Counted from the first letter of the stretch, positions 42,958 to 52,787 are shown. The stretch is 64,000 nucleotides of DNA from Chitinophaga pinensis (GCA_945872405.1 CAMBZT010000003.1:1-64000); one strand, 5' to 3'. The notes: generated by a model not told the origin, from the letters alone. Numbers and translations: made by a program.

Positions 42958-45237
42958 GTGAATTTTAAGCGTATATATTTTTTAATTGTCTTCATGTCAT
43001 TACTGTTTCTTAGTGTGAAGGAGAAGTTGCATGGTCAAAATGTTTCTTATTCATTTCGGGATCTTATAACTAATGAACTATTGCCTGGTGTTACTATTGA
43101 GATAAAAGATCTGAAGAACTCAAAAGACTTTTCTTCGTTGGCAATCTCAAATACTCAAGGTGTTTTTCAGAAAGAACTGTCATTTCCTGTAATTCTTACT
43201 TTCTCTTTGTTTGGCTATCAAATCGTTTATGATACCTTGTTTAAGTCTGTAGAGAAGACAATTCTACTGAACGAAATTCATCGTGATTTAAATCCCGTTT
43301 CCGTCACTGCAGAATACAATGGAACCAAGGTAAAAAACTCTATATATGATATAAAAATTATCGACAGAGCAAAGATTGAACAAAAGGGTGCAAACAATTT
43401 AAGAGAACTATTGATGACCGAACTTGGCTCATCCATTAGCCAAGATAACATTCTAGGAACAAGTATCAGTCAACAAGGACTTGGAGGAGAAAATGTAAAG
43501 ATTTTAATCGATGGCGTACCAGTTATTGGTCGATTAAATGGGAATGTTGACCTCAGTCAAATAAATTTATATAATGTTGAAAAGGTGGAAATTATTGAAG
43601 GTCCCTTATCTGCTCTCTATGGTTCAAATGCTTTAGGTGGCGTGATTAATGTAATCACAAAAAGTAAACAGGATGACCGCGTTCAAGCAACAGTGCATGG
43701 TTACTATGAGCATGTCGGCCAATATAACGCAGATGCCAATCTTGGGATCAAAATTAATAATCACTTACTTCAAGTAAGTGGTGGAAGATACTTCTTCGAT
43801 GGATTTTCCTATTTAGATTCAGACCGAAGTAAACAATGGAAACCAAAGGAACAATATTTTGGATCCGCCTCCTATAGGTTCAATAAGAATGCTCTAAACA
43901 TAAAATTGAAAGCAGACTTTTATAAAGAGTTGATTACAGACAAAGGAAACCTGAGAAAACCATACTATATAGATGCTTTTGATGATTACTATAGAACAAA
44001 AAGATACGATGTCGCCACTGATATTGGATACAAATTCAAGCAATCAAAATCCATCATGATAAAAGGTGCCTACTCTTTTTATAATCGATGTAAAAATAAT
44101 TACTTCAAAGATTTAACAACCTTAGAAAATACTATAACAGCTCCGGAAAATCAAGACACTTCGATCTTCACAAATATTATGACAAGAGCAATTTATTCCT
44201 TCTATGCTCCAGAAAAGAAACTTACTTATCAAGTAGGTATCGATGTGAACTTTGAAACTGGTAGCGGAATTCGTATTATTAATTATAAACAAAGCATGGG
44301 TGATTATGCATTTTTTGGCAGCTTCGAGTACAAACCTTTTGCTTCTTTCATCATCAAACCTGCCGTTCGAATTGCATACAATTCAAGATTTAATGCACCA
44401 ATTATTCCTTCAATCAACATCAAATACAAACCTATACAAAACCTCACTATGAGGACATCCTACTCCAGAGGATTTAGAGCACCTTCACTCAAGGAACTCT
44501 ATTTTTTCTTCGTAGATATTAATCATAATATCATTGGTAATGACAAACTAAAAGCCGAAACTTCTCACAACATTCAGTTTTCCTTAAACTATATCAAACA
44601 GGTAAAAAAAATAATCATAGATGCAGAAGCTTCTTTTTTTTATAACAATGTTGATAATTTAATTAGACTTGCATCCATAGACGGAAATCAGTTCACCTAC
44701 ATCAATGTCGCAAAAAGTAAATCTATTGGTGGCTCTATCGAAACATCTATTTCATATGAACAATTCCGAGCCAAAGCCGGTATGCAAGTAATTGGAGTTT
44801 ATTCAGATTTTGGAAATGGTGTCAGAACAAAAGGATTTGAGCCAACACCAACAATTTCTTTAGACCTTTCTTATAGCTGGAAGAAACCCAAAATGACATT
44901 TTCACTATTTTATAAGTATGCTGGAAGACAGCCAGGGGTCTATGTTGCTAACTCTACTGAGTTAAAAACTTTTTATACCGATAACTACCATCTCCTTGAC
45001 CTGACTTGTTCGAAAAGCTTTTTTAGCAATCTACTCAAGTTGACAATTGGTGGAAAAAACTTATTCAACATAACTAATATCCAAGCATCAGGCAGCTTCA
45101 CATCAAATGGAGTGCATGGGGCAGCCACAAATACTTTGCCTGTTAGCTGGGGAACAAGCTTTTTTGCCGATGTCAAAATCAATCTAAATTCGAGTAACTT
45201 TAGAAAAAAAACGATGCTGAATGATGCAAGAGAATAA
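42958..45237 (+). CDS. TonB-dependent receptor (HmuR-like)
   Basis: 759 residues from a GTG at 42958 (a TTG at 42952 adds two); the first in-frame ATG (42994) would break the signal peptide MNFKRIYFLIVFMSLLFLSVKEKLHGQ. A carboxypeptidase-like regulatory domain (about 30-110) precedes the plug (LRELLMTELGSSISQDNILGTSIS, VKILIDGVPVIGRLNG, VEIIEGPLSALYGSNALGGVINVITK) and a C-terminal 22-strand barrel. Family: outer-membrane siderophore/haem receptors energised by TonB. Its position between two HmuY relatives points to haem; the second HmuY gene overlaps its end. Confidence 0.9.
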   Translation: MNFKRIYFLIVFMSLLFLSVKEKLHGQNVSYSFRDLITNELLPGVTIEIKDLKNSKDFSSLAISNTQGVFQKELSFPVILTFSLFGYQIVYDTLFKSVEKTILLNEIHRDLNPVSVTAEYNGTKVKNSIYDIKIIDRAKIEQKGANNLRELLMTELGSSISQDNILGTSISQQGLGGENVKILIDGVPVIGRLNGNVDLSQINLYNVEKVEIIEGPLSALYGSNALGGVINVITKSKQDDRVQATVHGYYEHVGQYNADANLGIKINNHLLQVSGGRYFFDGFSYLDSDRSKQWKPKEQYFGSASYRFNKNALNIKLKADFYKELITDKGNLRKPYYIDAFDDYYRTKRYDVATDIGYKFKQSKSIMIKGAYSFYNRCKNNYFKDLTTLENTITAPENQDTSIFTNIMTRAIYSFYAPEKKLTYQVGIDVNFETGSGIRIINYKQSMGDYAFFGSFEYKPFASFIIKPAVRIAYNSRFNAPIIPSINIKYKPIQNLTMRTSYSRGFRAPSLKELYFFFVDINHNIIGNDKLKAETSHNIQFSLNYIKQVKKIIIDAEASFFYNNVDNLIRLASIDGNQFTYINVAKSKSIGGSIETSISYEQFRAKAGMQVIGVYSDFGNGVRTKGFEPTPTISLDLSYSWKKPKMTFSLFYKYAGRQPGVYVANSTELKTFYTDNYHLLDLTCSKSFFSNLLKLTIGGKNLFNITNIQASGSFTSNGVHGAATNTLPVSWGTSFFADVKINLNSSNFRKKTMLNDARE

Positions 45238-46273
45238 ATTTTATCAGAATGCAATTACGCATAAGCCCATAGAAAAGGCATACTTCATGCTTTTCTTATT
45301 GTTCTCATTGAGCGCGTGCTTAAAAGAAGATAAAATGTTGCCCAAACCTCAGATAAATAGTGTGGTGACTACAATCAATGATATCAAGAAGCAACAAGTA
45401 TATTATAATCTAAAGGATTCTAGCATAGTGGCAACCAATAATATCACGGATTGGGATCTTAGATTTGATTGCGATGAACACTTTAATGTCTGGCTAAATA
45501 GTGCTCGAATCATGTATGTAGCAGATGCTGGCATAAAAAGTCTAAATGATATTGACAATAAGAATGGATTGTATTTTGACTTTGATTATTCAACTGGTTC
45601 AAGAGATTCTAATGCCATCAAGGAATGGGGTGATTTTAGCATCGTCAACCCAACCTCTTATAACCATACTTATGTTTTATTCAAAGGACAAAATGAAAAT
45701 GGTGATTCATTGGGATTTGTAAAATTTCAACTTAAAGATTTTAGTTCAAATAGCTACATCATCGAATTCAAAGACCTAGCAGATGTAACTAGCGCCCCAT
45801 CTGTATTAGTTATTCCTAAAAATAATGAATATAATTATACCTATATTTCTCTAAAAGATAATGGCTCAATAGTAAATATCGAGCCAAAAAAAACAGATTG
45901 GGATCTATGGTTTACGCTTTATACAACTTATGTCTACAATTTTAGCGATGGGCTATTTTATCCTTATCAGGTAGGTGGATGCCTAATTAATCCCTACCAA
46001 AGCGAAGTTGCTTTCGACACCACCGATCGGTTTCAGCCTATTGATATTTTAGAGGCACAAAACATGACTTACTTTAAAAATTGGGATATTATTGGATATG
46101 GATGGAAAAGCTTTTCAGGGATAGGAAGTGGATCTGGGGAGTACACTATCTATACGAATGTGACCTATACACTCAAAAACTATAAAAATGAATACTTCAA
46201 AATTCGTTTTATGGACTACTACAATACTTCTAGACAATCAGGTTATCCTAAATTCGAACATCAACAACTATAG
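45221..46273 (+). CDS. HmuY-family lipoprotein
   Basis: 350 residues. The start overlaps the TonB receptor end (ATG at 45221 or 45224); the type II signal AYFMLFLLFSLSAC gives a lipidated Cys33. The mature part carries two HmuY repeats with the diagnostic WD motif: TDWDLRFDCDEHFNVWLN and TDWDLWFTLYTTYVYNF, and ends with the expected conserved strand. HmuY in Porphyromonas binds haem with two His; whether the axial His are conserved here cannot be judged by eye. Probably a surface-exposed haem- or porphyrin-binding partner of the receptor. Confidence 0.85.
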   Translation: MMQENKFYQNAITHKPIEKAYFMLFLLFSLSACLKEDKMLPKPQINSVVTTINDIKKQQVYYNLKDSSIVATNNITDWDLRFDCDEHFNVWLNSARIMYVADAGIKSLNDIDNKNGLYFDFDYSTGSRDSNAIKEWGDFSIVNPTSYNHTYVLFKGQNENGDSLGFVKFQLKDFSSNSYIIEFKDLADVTSAPSVLVIPKNNEYNYTYISLKDNGSIVNIEPKKTDWDLWFTLYTTYVYNFSDGLFYPYQVGGCLINPYQSEVAFDTTDRFQPIDILEAQNMTYFKNWDIIGYGWKSFSGIGSGSGEYTIYTNVTYTLKNYKNEYFKIRFMDYYNTSRQSGYPKFEHQQL

Positions 46274-46280
46274 AATGTAA

Positions 46281-48326
46281 CTACAAAACAGTTACCTCTG
46301 TTCTTCTATTCATTGCCCTTCCATCTTCACTTTCATTCGTAGCAACAGGCTTTGTTTCACCATAACCTCGATATCTTACGCGATTTCCAGCAATGTCATG
46401 AGCAATTAAAAATTCATGCACTGCTTTAGATCTATTAGTAGATAAACTTAAATTAGCTGCATCATTTCCAACATTATCTGTATGACCCGATACCTCAATA
46501 TTTACATCGGCATTTTCATTCATAAAAACAACTAGATTAAGTAGCTCCAATGCTGCATCAGCAGTGATCTCTGATGAGTTATTATTAAAAAATAAATTTT
46601 TGATCTTATACGAACCACCTTGTTTTAATTCTTGCAAACCAAAGTTTACTTTTGCTACGCCTTCATATTTAGTATCGTTTGCTTTGATAGTGGTAGAATT
46701 ATAAAAATAACCATCTTTTTTTACCAACATCATCTGGTCATTATCCATTGCTCTTGCAAAAACATACTCACCAGATGAATCAACATCAACATTGATAATT
46801 TCATTTGTTTTCAAATCTTTCAGTTCAATCTTTGCGTCCCGCACAGCTTGGCCTTTATCATCTTGCACCTTACCTTTCAAAAACAAAACTTTTTGTGGGC
46901 GAGCTCCTTCATACAATGGAAATGTATAAATATCCCAACCTCCAATACCCTTCATTTTATTAGAAGCAAAGTAACCGTTTTTACCATCAGTACTCACAAA
47001 AAAACCCAAATCATCTCGATCGCTATTGATTGGTGAGCCTATATTCTCAGGCTTTTGCCATTGATTTGTACTATCCTTTCTAGAATAGTAAATATCAAAA
47101 CCTCCTAAGGTTAATTGTCCATTTGATGAAAAATAAAACGTCTTGTCATCAGTATGTATAAAAGGTGATTTCTCATCGCCACTGGTGTTAATCTTTGGAC
47201 CAAGATTGATTGGCTCTGACCAATATCCCATAGAGTCTTTTTCCACTTTATAAATATCTTTTCCTCCAAATCCACCTTCTCTGTCACTGCTAAAATATAC
47301 TGTACGACCATTGCCTGAAACTGATGTTTGTGATTGCCATGTGCTATCATTCACACCGGAACCAAGATTTTGCATCATCAACCACTTTCCTTCTTTATTT
47401 GTTGTGCTCCAAATATCACAACTTCCGTATCCACCTTTTACATTACAGATAGTGAGATACATTGTTTTATTGTCTAAGCTCAGCGAGGCTCCACCTTCAT
47501 TCATACCTGCATTGAAAGGGGATGACAAGCCTTTTCCTTCATTAAAAACACCATTTTCTTTTTTTGAAATCGAAAATTCTTCTACCATTTTACCTCCAGA
47601 AAATGCAGAATATTTATCCGACTGCTTCATAAACTTTCTTGTAAACAATAAGATGTCATTATCAGGAGAAATCACAGGTAGATACTCATCTGCACTGGTG
47701 TTCACACCTTCTAGAGGCAAAGGATTGAAAGGCACAGGATGATTTAATATATTATCATAAAAAGTGGCTACCTGAATAAAACTATCTGCCTCATGAATCA
47801 AGTTTGGCTTATTACTATTCGACTCTAAAAAAGCAATAAATTTTGTTTTGCTCTTTACATATTCTCTGTTTAAATAATAAATTTTAGCCAACTTATAAAG
47901 AACCATAAAATCGGCATTAGAGCAAATTTCAATCGATTTTTCATAATAAGTTGCCGCAGTGTTTGGGTTCATTTTGTATGCCATTTCTCCCAATAAAATA
48001 TAAGCTTTTGCAAATGATGGCTCTGCCTCCAAAGCCAGATCTAACTTAGCTTTTGCATCTGCACTCTTCCCACTTTTGTAGTCTTTCAACGCCTCGTCAT
48101 AAAGAGTTATCGCCTTCTTACTGCTAATCTGACAGACTTCTTCTTTTTCATTATCTGAAGCCATACTTTCTTTCGAAAATTGCTCCTTCTTTATGGACGA
48201 GCTGTCTTCTTCTTGCTCTTCGATGATGAATTGTTCTTTTCCTTTACCCTTGTTTTTCTGAGCAAAAACATCATTAACATTTATGCCTAAAATGAATATA
48301 ATCAAATAAATAGCTATTCCTTTCAT
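46281..48326 (-). CDS. OmpA/PD40 outer-membrane protein with TPR domain
   Basis: 681 residues with signal peptide MKGIAIYLIIFILGINVNDVFA. Acidic linker, TPR-like repeats (about 70-150: ITLYDEALKDYKSGKSADAKAKL; PNTAATYYEKSIEICSNADF), a PD40/beta-propeller region (about 205-450: PDNDILLFTRKF, ISVSGNGRTVYFSSDREGG, TDGKNGYFASNKMKGIGGWDIY), a carboxypeptidase-regulatory-like domain (about 470-540), and OmpA (about 565-681: LLNLVVFMNENADVNIEVSGHTDN, LSTNRSKAVHEFLIAHDI, RGYGETKPVATNESEDGRAMNRR). The layout is the PorE/SprE-like peptidoglycan-linked type associated with T9SS in Bacteroidota. Monocistronic and convergent with the HmuY lipoprotein gene (7 bp). Confidence 0.9.
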   Translation of the reverse strand: MKGIAIYLIIFILGINVNDVFAQKNKGKGKEQFIIEEQEEDSSSIKKEQFSKESMASDNEKEEVCQISSKKAITLYDEALKDYKSGKSADAKAKLDLALEAEPSFAKAYILLGEMAYKMNPNTAATYYEKSIEICSNADFMVLYKLAKIYYLNREYVKSKTKFIAFLESNSNKPNLIHEADSFIQVATFYDNILNHPVPFNPLPLEGVNTSADEYLPVISPDNDILLFTRKFMKQSDKYSAFSGGKMVEEFSISKKENGVFNEGKGLSSPFNAGMNEGGASLSLDNKTMYLTICNVKGGYGSCDIWSTTNKEGKWLMMQNLGSGVNDSTWQSQTSVSGNGRTVYFSSDREGGFGGKDIYKVEKDSMGYWSEPINLGPKINTSGDEKSPFIHTDDKTFYFSSNGQLTLGGFDIYYSRKDSTNQWQKPENIGSPINSDRDDLGFFVSTDGKNGYFASNKMKGIGGWDIYTFPLYEGARPQKVLFLKGKVQDDKGQAVRDAKIELKDLKTNEIINVDVDSSGEYVFARAMDNDQMMLVKKDGYFYNSTTIKANDTKYEGVAKVNFGLQELKQGGSYKIKNLFFNNNSSEITADAALELLNLVVFMNENADVNIEVSGHTDNVGNDAANLSLSTNRSKAVHEFLIAHDIAGNRVRYRGYGETKPVATNESEDGRAMNRRTEVTVL

Positions 48327-48730
48327 CTACTCTAAAGTTTACTATATTTCTTAAGAAATTAAAATACCAAATTACGGCAAGAGAGGCAAACTAGATGCAT
48401 AAAATATACACTTAATGTCTATAAAATTATTGTTTGGGCGACTGCCATCACTCAAATCCAAAAATTAATGGCATAGGGTCTTTCTTGGTACCTGGTACTT
48501 TATATCAAATGAATTTATAAAACAGACTAAAGATTCACAGTTAATCTTTTCAAGACGATACAAAAATCATTGAATAGCAATGATTATGGAAATATTTTTT
48601 GAAGAAGTATTGATAAAAAAAATAAGGAATTAGTCGCTTTTATATTTGCTTTTGGTATCATTTCAACCACTGCAACATTTCTAGTCCAAAGCAGATTTAC
48701 TGATTAATTCCAAATGCCGTTTAAACAAAA
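48327..48730. other. Intergenic stretch without recognised features
   Basis: Between the OmpA/PD40 gene and the terminator at 48732-48764. AT-rich. A 30-codon hydrophobic frame without a start codon (48602-48706) is present but unsupported. Nothing else recognised. Confidence 0.4.
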
Positions 48731-48731
48731 A

Positions 48732-48764
48732 AAATAGTCGTATTGTCTTGCAATACGACTATTT
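48732..48764 (-). terminator. Strong terminator of the WYL gene
   Basis: AAATAGTCGTATTG and CAATACGACTATTT pair perfectly over 14 bp around TCTTG. On the minus strand it is followed by an uninterrupted T run, so it terminates the WYL gene transcript 19 bp after the stop codon. Confidence 0.9.
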
Positions 48765-48782
48765 CATTAAAAAATCTATTGA

Positions 48783-49229
48783 CTAATTCTCTGGTTCTTC
48801 ATAATCATCTTCCTCCTCATGTTGTCGAGATGCATTCTCTAAATCCATTTGGCTCTCTATTTTTTCTAAGTCAAAATCTTCTCTTCTTGTAAATTGCGCT
48901 CCATTCACTCGCAAAGTTGAAATTCTGTCTAAACGAAAGCTCCGATACTCCGATCGTAAATGACAAAAACCGACAAGATGCCTTTTCCCATGTTTATATA
49001 CCACAGCCATAGGTTCTGCATCTCTCAAAGTAATGCCCTTTTCTCTACTGTCATATTCTAAACTGACCATCCTTTGATTATCAATTGCATTATTGATTGA
49101 ACTCAATAAATTCGGTGAATAATGCATTTGCTTTCTACTGTATCCATCATTATCGCCATCTCTTCCATTCCGATCATTTCCACCATTTCGATCATTCCTA
49201 CCGTAATTTCCACGTCCTTGATAACTCAT
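48783..49229 (-). CDS. Stand-alone WYL-domain protein with Arg/Gly/Asn-rich N-terminus
   Basis: 148 residues from the ATG at 49229 (start supported by the -7 box at 49272-49279; an ATG at 49274 would lie within the promoter). The first 33 residues are low-complexity, Arg/Gly/Asn/Asp repeats (YQGRGNYGRNDRNGGNDRNG). Residues 40-115 form a WYL domain (INNAIDNQRMVSLEYDSREKGITLRDAEPMAVVYKHGKRHLVGFCHLRSEYRSFRLDRIS), usually a ligand- or nucleic-acid-binding Sm-like fold in regulators, followed by an acidic tail (EEEDDYEEPEN). No HTH is present. Cytoplasmic. Probably binds RNA or a nucleotide; not proven. Confidence 0.8.
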   Translation of the reverse strand: MSYQGRGNYGRNDRNGGNDRNGRDGDNDGYSRKQMHYSPNLLSSINNAIDNQRMVSLEYDSREKGITLRDAEPMAVVYKHGKRHLVGFCHLRSEYRSFRLDRISTLRVNGAQFTRREDFDLEKIESQMDLENASRQHEEEDDYEEPEN

Positions 49230-49271
49230 AAGTATTGTTTTACTATTGGTTTTAAATATAAATTCCCCAAA

Positions 49272-49279
49272 CAAAAATA
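49272..49279 (-). promoter_or_regulatory. -7 box for the WYL gene
   Basis: Minus strand reads TATTTTTG, exact TAnnTTTG match, 43 bp before the ATG at 49229. Confidence 0.5.
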
Positions 49280-49353
49280 GAATCTATTTACTATATAGCA
49301 AATAGAATTTCAATTAGAACAACTATTAACTATGGTTGGAAGCATCATTAAAA

Positions 49354-52011
49354 TTATTGATTCAATTTATCTATACTTTCTGTCAATGCTTTTAGCTTTG
49401 CTTCTCCATCTGCTAATTTTTTTCGCTCCGATTCCAATACTGCAGCAGGTGCATTATTTACAAACTTTTCATTACTCATCTTGAAATGAATCGATTTCAG
49501 AAATCCTTCAACATAAGTTAACTCTTTTTGAAGCTTTTCGCGCTCGTCATCGATATTCAACTCCACTCCTGTTAACACAAAATATTTGTCACTCTTGATA
49601 ACAAATGATGAGGCATTCGCTACTTCACTATGCACAGACTCAAACACTTCACAGTTCGTAAGACGCATGATCTTTTTATGCCAACGTATATTTTTGTCTG
49701 CCTGTGCAGCCACGAAATATGTTTTTACACTAGCAGTATTTTTCAAGCCTGCTCTCGCTCTAATTTCACGAATGGAAACAATGACTTCCTTTACATCTTC
49801 TCCAAGACTAATAGTCGTTTCATCAAAAGAAGAAGCTTGCAAAATTGGATGAACTATCATACAATCCCTCTCTCCTCTCTCACCCAACTCATGCCAAATT
49901 TCTTCTGTTACAAAAGGCATAAATGGATGCAAAAAGCTTAATAAATTTTCAAAAATAATAATGGTCTCTTTCAATGTATGTTCATCAATGGGTTGCTGAT
50001 AAGCAGGCTTTATCATCTCCAAGTACCATGCACAGAAATCATCCCAAATAAATTTATACAAATCGATCAATAGTTCAGAAAAACGAAACTGCTCAAATGA
50101 TTCATGATATTGAGTTGCAAATTGATTTAACTTCTGATTCATCCAATCTATTGCCACTTCATTATCTTCATTTTTACCAGGTACCACTTCCCACCCTTTC
50201 AACAAGCGTAATGCATTCCAAAGCTTATTACAAAAGTTTCTTCCTTGCTCACATAATGGACTTTGATTCACAACCTGCTTCGTCTTAGGATCAAATGGTG
50301 AATCGAAAATCAAATCGCCTCCCGCAGGAGAACAAGCCAGAATACCAAATCGACAGCCATCTGCACCATAGGTTTCAATCAACTCCAAAAGATCAGGAGA
50401 ATTGCCTAAAGATTTACTCATCTTTTTTCGCTGTAAATCCCTCACCATACCAGTAAAATAAACATGCTCAAAGGGTTTCTCATTCTTAAATTCATAACCT
50501 GCAAAAACCATTCTTGCAACCCAGAAAAAAATGATATCCCACCCCGTCACCAATACATTTGTTGGATAGTAATAGTTGATGTCTGCATTGTTGGAATCTT
50601 TAAAACCATCAAATACTGAGATCGGCCAAAGCCATGACGAAAACCAAGTATCAAGTACATCTTCATCTTGTCTAATTGTTGATTCATCAAAAGCAATTCC
50701 GCTCTCCTTGAAAGCAATAATGGCATCTTGCTTCGTTTTTGCGACAACAACTTCTCCCTTCTCATTATACCAGGCTGGAATTTGCTGTCCCCACCATAAC
50801 TGACGAGAAATAGGCCAGTCACGAATATTATCCAGCCAATGCTTATAGGTATTCTTAAAACGTTCTGGATGAAACTGGATATCATCATTCATCACATGTT
50901 CCAAGGCTGGTTTAACCATCGCTTTCATATCAACAAACCATTGCAAAGAGAGTCGTGGCTCAACAACTACGTTAGTTCTTTCACTGTAGCCTATTTTGTT
51001 CTGTATCTCTTCCGTCTTCACTAACAATCCAGCAGCTTCCAAATCTTTTATAATTTGCTTACGACAGGCCATCCTATCCATTCCAACATATAAGATGCCT
51101 GCAGCACTTACTGTCCCATCATCATTCATCATATCTATGGTGGCTAATCCATGTTTTTTTCCTAATTCATAGTCATTAGTATCATGCGCCGGTGTCACCT
51201 TCAAGGCACCTGTTCCAAACTCCATTTCTACATAATCATCAGCAATTATTTTTATACTTCTATTTACTAATGGTACGATAACATGTTTTCCTTGCAATGC
51301 AAGATAGCGCTCATCTGATGGATGAACACAAACTGCTGTATCACCCAATAGTGTCTCTGGTCTTGTGGTAGCAATCGTTATGAAATCTTCACTAGACGCT
51401 AACATATATTTGATATAAAAGAGCTTCGACTTCTCTTCCTTGTGAATCACCTCTTCATTACTTAATGTCGTTTTTGCGGATGGATCCCAATTAATCATCT
51501 TCAAGCCTCTGTAAACATAACCCTTTTTATGAAGATGTATAAATGCTTCTAAAACGGCGTCACTTAAGTCCTCTTCCATTGTAAATCTTGTTCTCTCCCA
51601 ATCACAAGAGGCACCTAATTTCTCTAATTGCTTTAAAATAATACCACCATACTTATCCTTCCATTCAAAAGCATATTTTAAAAATTCGTCTCTGCTAATA
51701 TCTGATTTTTTAATTCCACGTTCGCGCAACATTGCTACCACCTTCGCTTCTGTTGCAATAGAGGCATGATCAGTACCTGGCACCCAACAGGCGTTCTTCC
51801 CTGACATTCTTGCATTTCGAATTAAAACATCCTGGATGGTATTATTCAGCATGTGTCCTAAATGTAAAACTCCCGTCACATTTGGTGGTGGTATAACAAT
51901 AGTAAATGGCTCGCGTTCATCAGGAACCGAACGAAAAAAACCATTATCCTTCCAATAACTATACCACTTCGCTTCAATGGCTTTTGGTTCATAGTTTTTT
52001 GTCAACTCCAT
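49354..52011 (-). CDS. valS: Valyl-tRNA synthetase
   Basis: 885 residues, usual length. HIGH motif H-L-G-H at 50-53 (PPPNVTGVLHLGHML), KMSKS at about 530, editing (CP1) domain with TTRPETLLGDTAV and GTGALKVTPAHD, anticodon-binding domain and a C-terminal coiled-coil arm (DEREKLQKELTYVEGFLKSI ... KLADGEAKLKALTESIDKL). Charges tRNA-Val and edits Thr-tRNA. Class I aminoacyl-tRNA synthetase. No T-box or other leader RNA was recognised; a short secreted-like micro-ORF lies 55 bp upstream (52066-52122). Confidence 0.97.
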   Translation of the reverse strand: MELTKNYEPKAIEAKWYSYWKDNGFFRSVPDEREPFTIVIPPPNVTGVLHLGHMLNNTIQDVLIRNARMSGKNACWVPGTDHASIATEAKVVAMLRERGIKKSDISRDEFLKYAFEWKDKYGGIILKQLEKLGASCDWERTRFTMEEDLSDAVLEAFIHLHKKGYVYRGLKMINWDPSAKTTLSNEEVIHKEEKSKLFYIKYMLASSEDFITIATTRPETLLGDTAVCVHPSDERYLALQGKHVIVPLVNRSIKIIADDYVEMEFGTGALKVTPAHDTNDYELGKKHGLATIDMMNDDGTVSAAGILYVGMDRMACRKQIIKDLEAAGLLVKTEEIQNKIGYSERTNVVVEPRLSLQWFVDMKAMVKPALEHVMNDDIQFHPERFKNTYKHWLDNIRDWPISRQLWWGQQIPAWYNEKGEVVVAKTKQDAIIAFKESGIAFDESTIRQDEDVLDTWFSSWLWPISVFDGFKDSNNADINYYYPTNVLVTGWDIIFFWVARMVFAGYEFKNEKPFEHVYFTGMVRDLQRKKMSKSLGNSPDLLELIETYGADGCRFGILACSPAGGDLIFDSPFDPKTKQVVNQSPLCEQGRNFCNKLWNALRLLKGWEVVPGKNEDNEVAIDWMNQKLNQFATQYHESFEQFRFSELLIDLYKFIWDDFCAWYLEMIKPAYQQPIDEHTLKETIIIFENLLSFLHPFMPFVTEEIWHELGERGERDCMIVHPILQASSFDETTISLGEDVKEVIVSIREIRARAGLKNTASVKTYFVAAQADKNIRWHKKIMRLTNCEVFESVHSEVANASSFVIKSDKYFVLTGVELNIDDEREKLQKELTYVEGFLKSIHFKMSNEKFVNNAPAAVLESERKKLADGEAKLKALTESIDKLNQ

Positions 52012-52065
52012 ATTATATATAGATTAAAATTATTATTAAAAAAATAAAATAAACTGCCCAAAGGC

Positions 52066-52122
52066 TTATATAGACTGGCCACTGACGACTAAAATAAAGG
52101 CTGATAGAAGAAATGTTTTCAT
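52066..52122 (-). other. Signal-peptide-like 18-codon micro-ORF upstream of valS
   Basis: Reads M-K-T-F-L-L-S-A-F-I-L-V-V-S-G-Q-S-I followed by TAA, then AFGQ-like codons in frame (a stop in the middle of what looks like a signal peptide and its cleavage site). It may be a decayed secreted-protein gene or, less likely, a leader peptide for valS with two Val codons in tandem (GTC GTC). Confidence 0.3.
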
Positions 52123-52188
52123 CTTATAATAACAAAGATAATAAAAAATAAATACCCCATTTTAGAATAGTTGATATACTTTAGACTT

Positions 52189-52743
52189 ATGAAATCGAAA
52201 TACTTTATCTTTTTTTCCTTATGTTGGTTTGCCTCTTGCAAACTAGTTAAAGATAATGTAATATGGATAGATAATACCTCAAGCAGGCAACTCTCTGTGC
52301 TTATTTCTAATAATTCTTACTTGATTCCTGCCTATGGAGGAGTAGAAGTTACAATTGAAGATGGCACTTACGATATTGACGTGCTAGATGATAGCACAAA
52401 AACTTTGCTTAAACATCATGATCAAATTCATATTAACAAAGATGGAATTCTCAATGTTACTGATGAAACCTATGTGATAGTAAATCAAGCCTATTTCACA
52501 AAACCAGATGTAAATGTAAATGCTGAAAAAATAAAAAATGAAGTGGTTGTTGGACAATACACATACAAAGGCGATATCTCTCTTATTGGAAAAGATAGCT
52601 CCTTTATTCCAAAATCTTGGACTTTTGGACTTCAAGAAGAACTAAGTCTAACCCAGCAACAAAATGTTGACTATGCAATTATTACAAAAATTTATAGAAA
52701 AGTAGATTTCGAAATTGATTTTCTTCGAAATGCAGCCCACTAA
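52189..52743 (+). CDS. Lipoprotein of unknown function
   Basis: 184 residues from 52189 (a TTG at 52171 would add six). Type II signal MKSKYFIFFSLCWFASCKL with lipobox FASC. The mature part is beta-rich with no recognised family: NVIWIDNTSSRQLSVLISNNSYLIPAYGGVEVTIEDGTYDIDVLDD near the start looks like a small beta-sandwich, followed by a longer domain ending in KVDFEIDFLRNAA. Start supported by the lipobox spacing. It is followed 44 bp later by a tiny membrane-protein frame. Unknown role. Confidence 0.65.
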   Translation: MKSKYFIFFSLCWFASCKLVKDNVIWIDNTSSRQLSVLISNNSYLIPAYGGVEVTIEDGTYDIDVLDDSTKTLLKHHDQIHINKDGILNVTDETYVIVNQAYFTKPDVNVNAEKIKNEVVVGQYTYKGDISLIGKDSSFIPKSWTFGLQEELSLTQQQNVDYAIITKIYRKVDFEIDFLRNAAH

Positions 52744-52787
52744 GTAATAACAACATTTATAAAATCATCCTTCAAAAACAAACTCAA

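Noticed and set aside
48602-48706. Hydrophobic frame without a start codon (KELVAFIFAFGIIS and on)
   Set aside because: No initiation codon and no conserved features; possible pseudogene trace but not supported.
52384-52635. Opposite-strand frames within lipoprotein genes
   Set aside because: Shadows of the real genes, with no signal peptide or domain.
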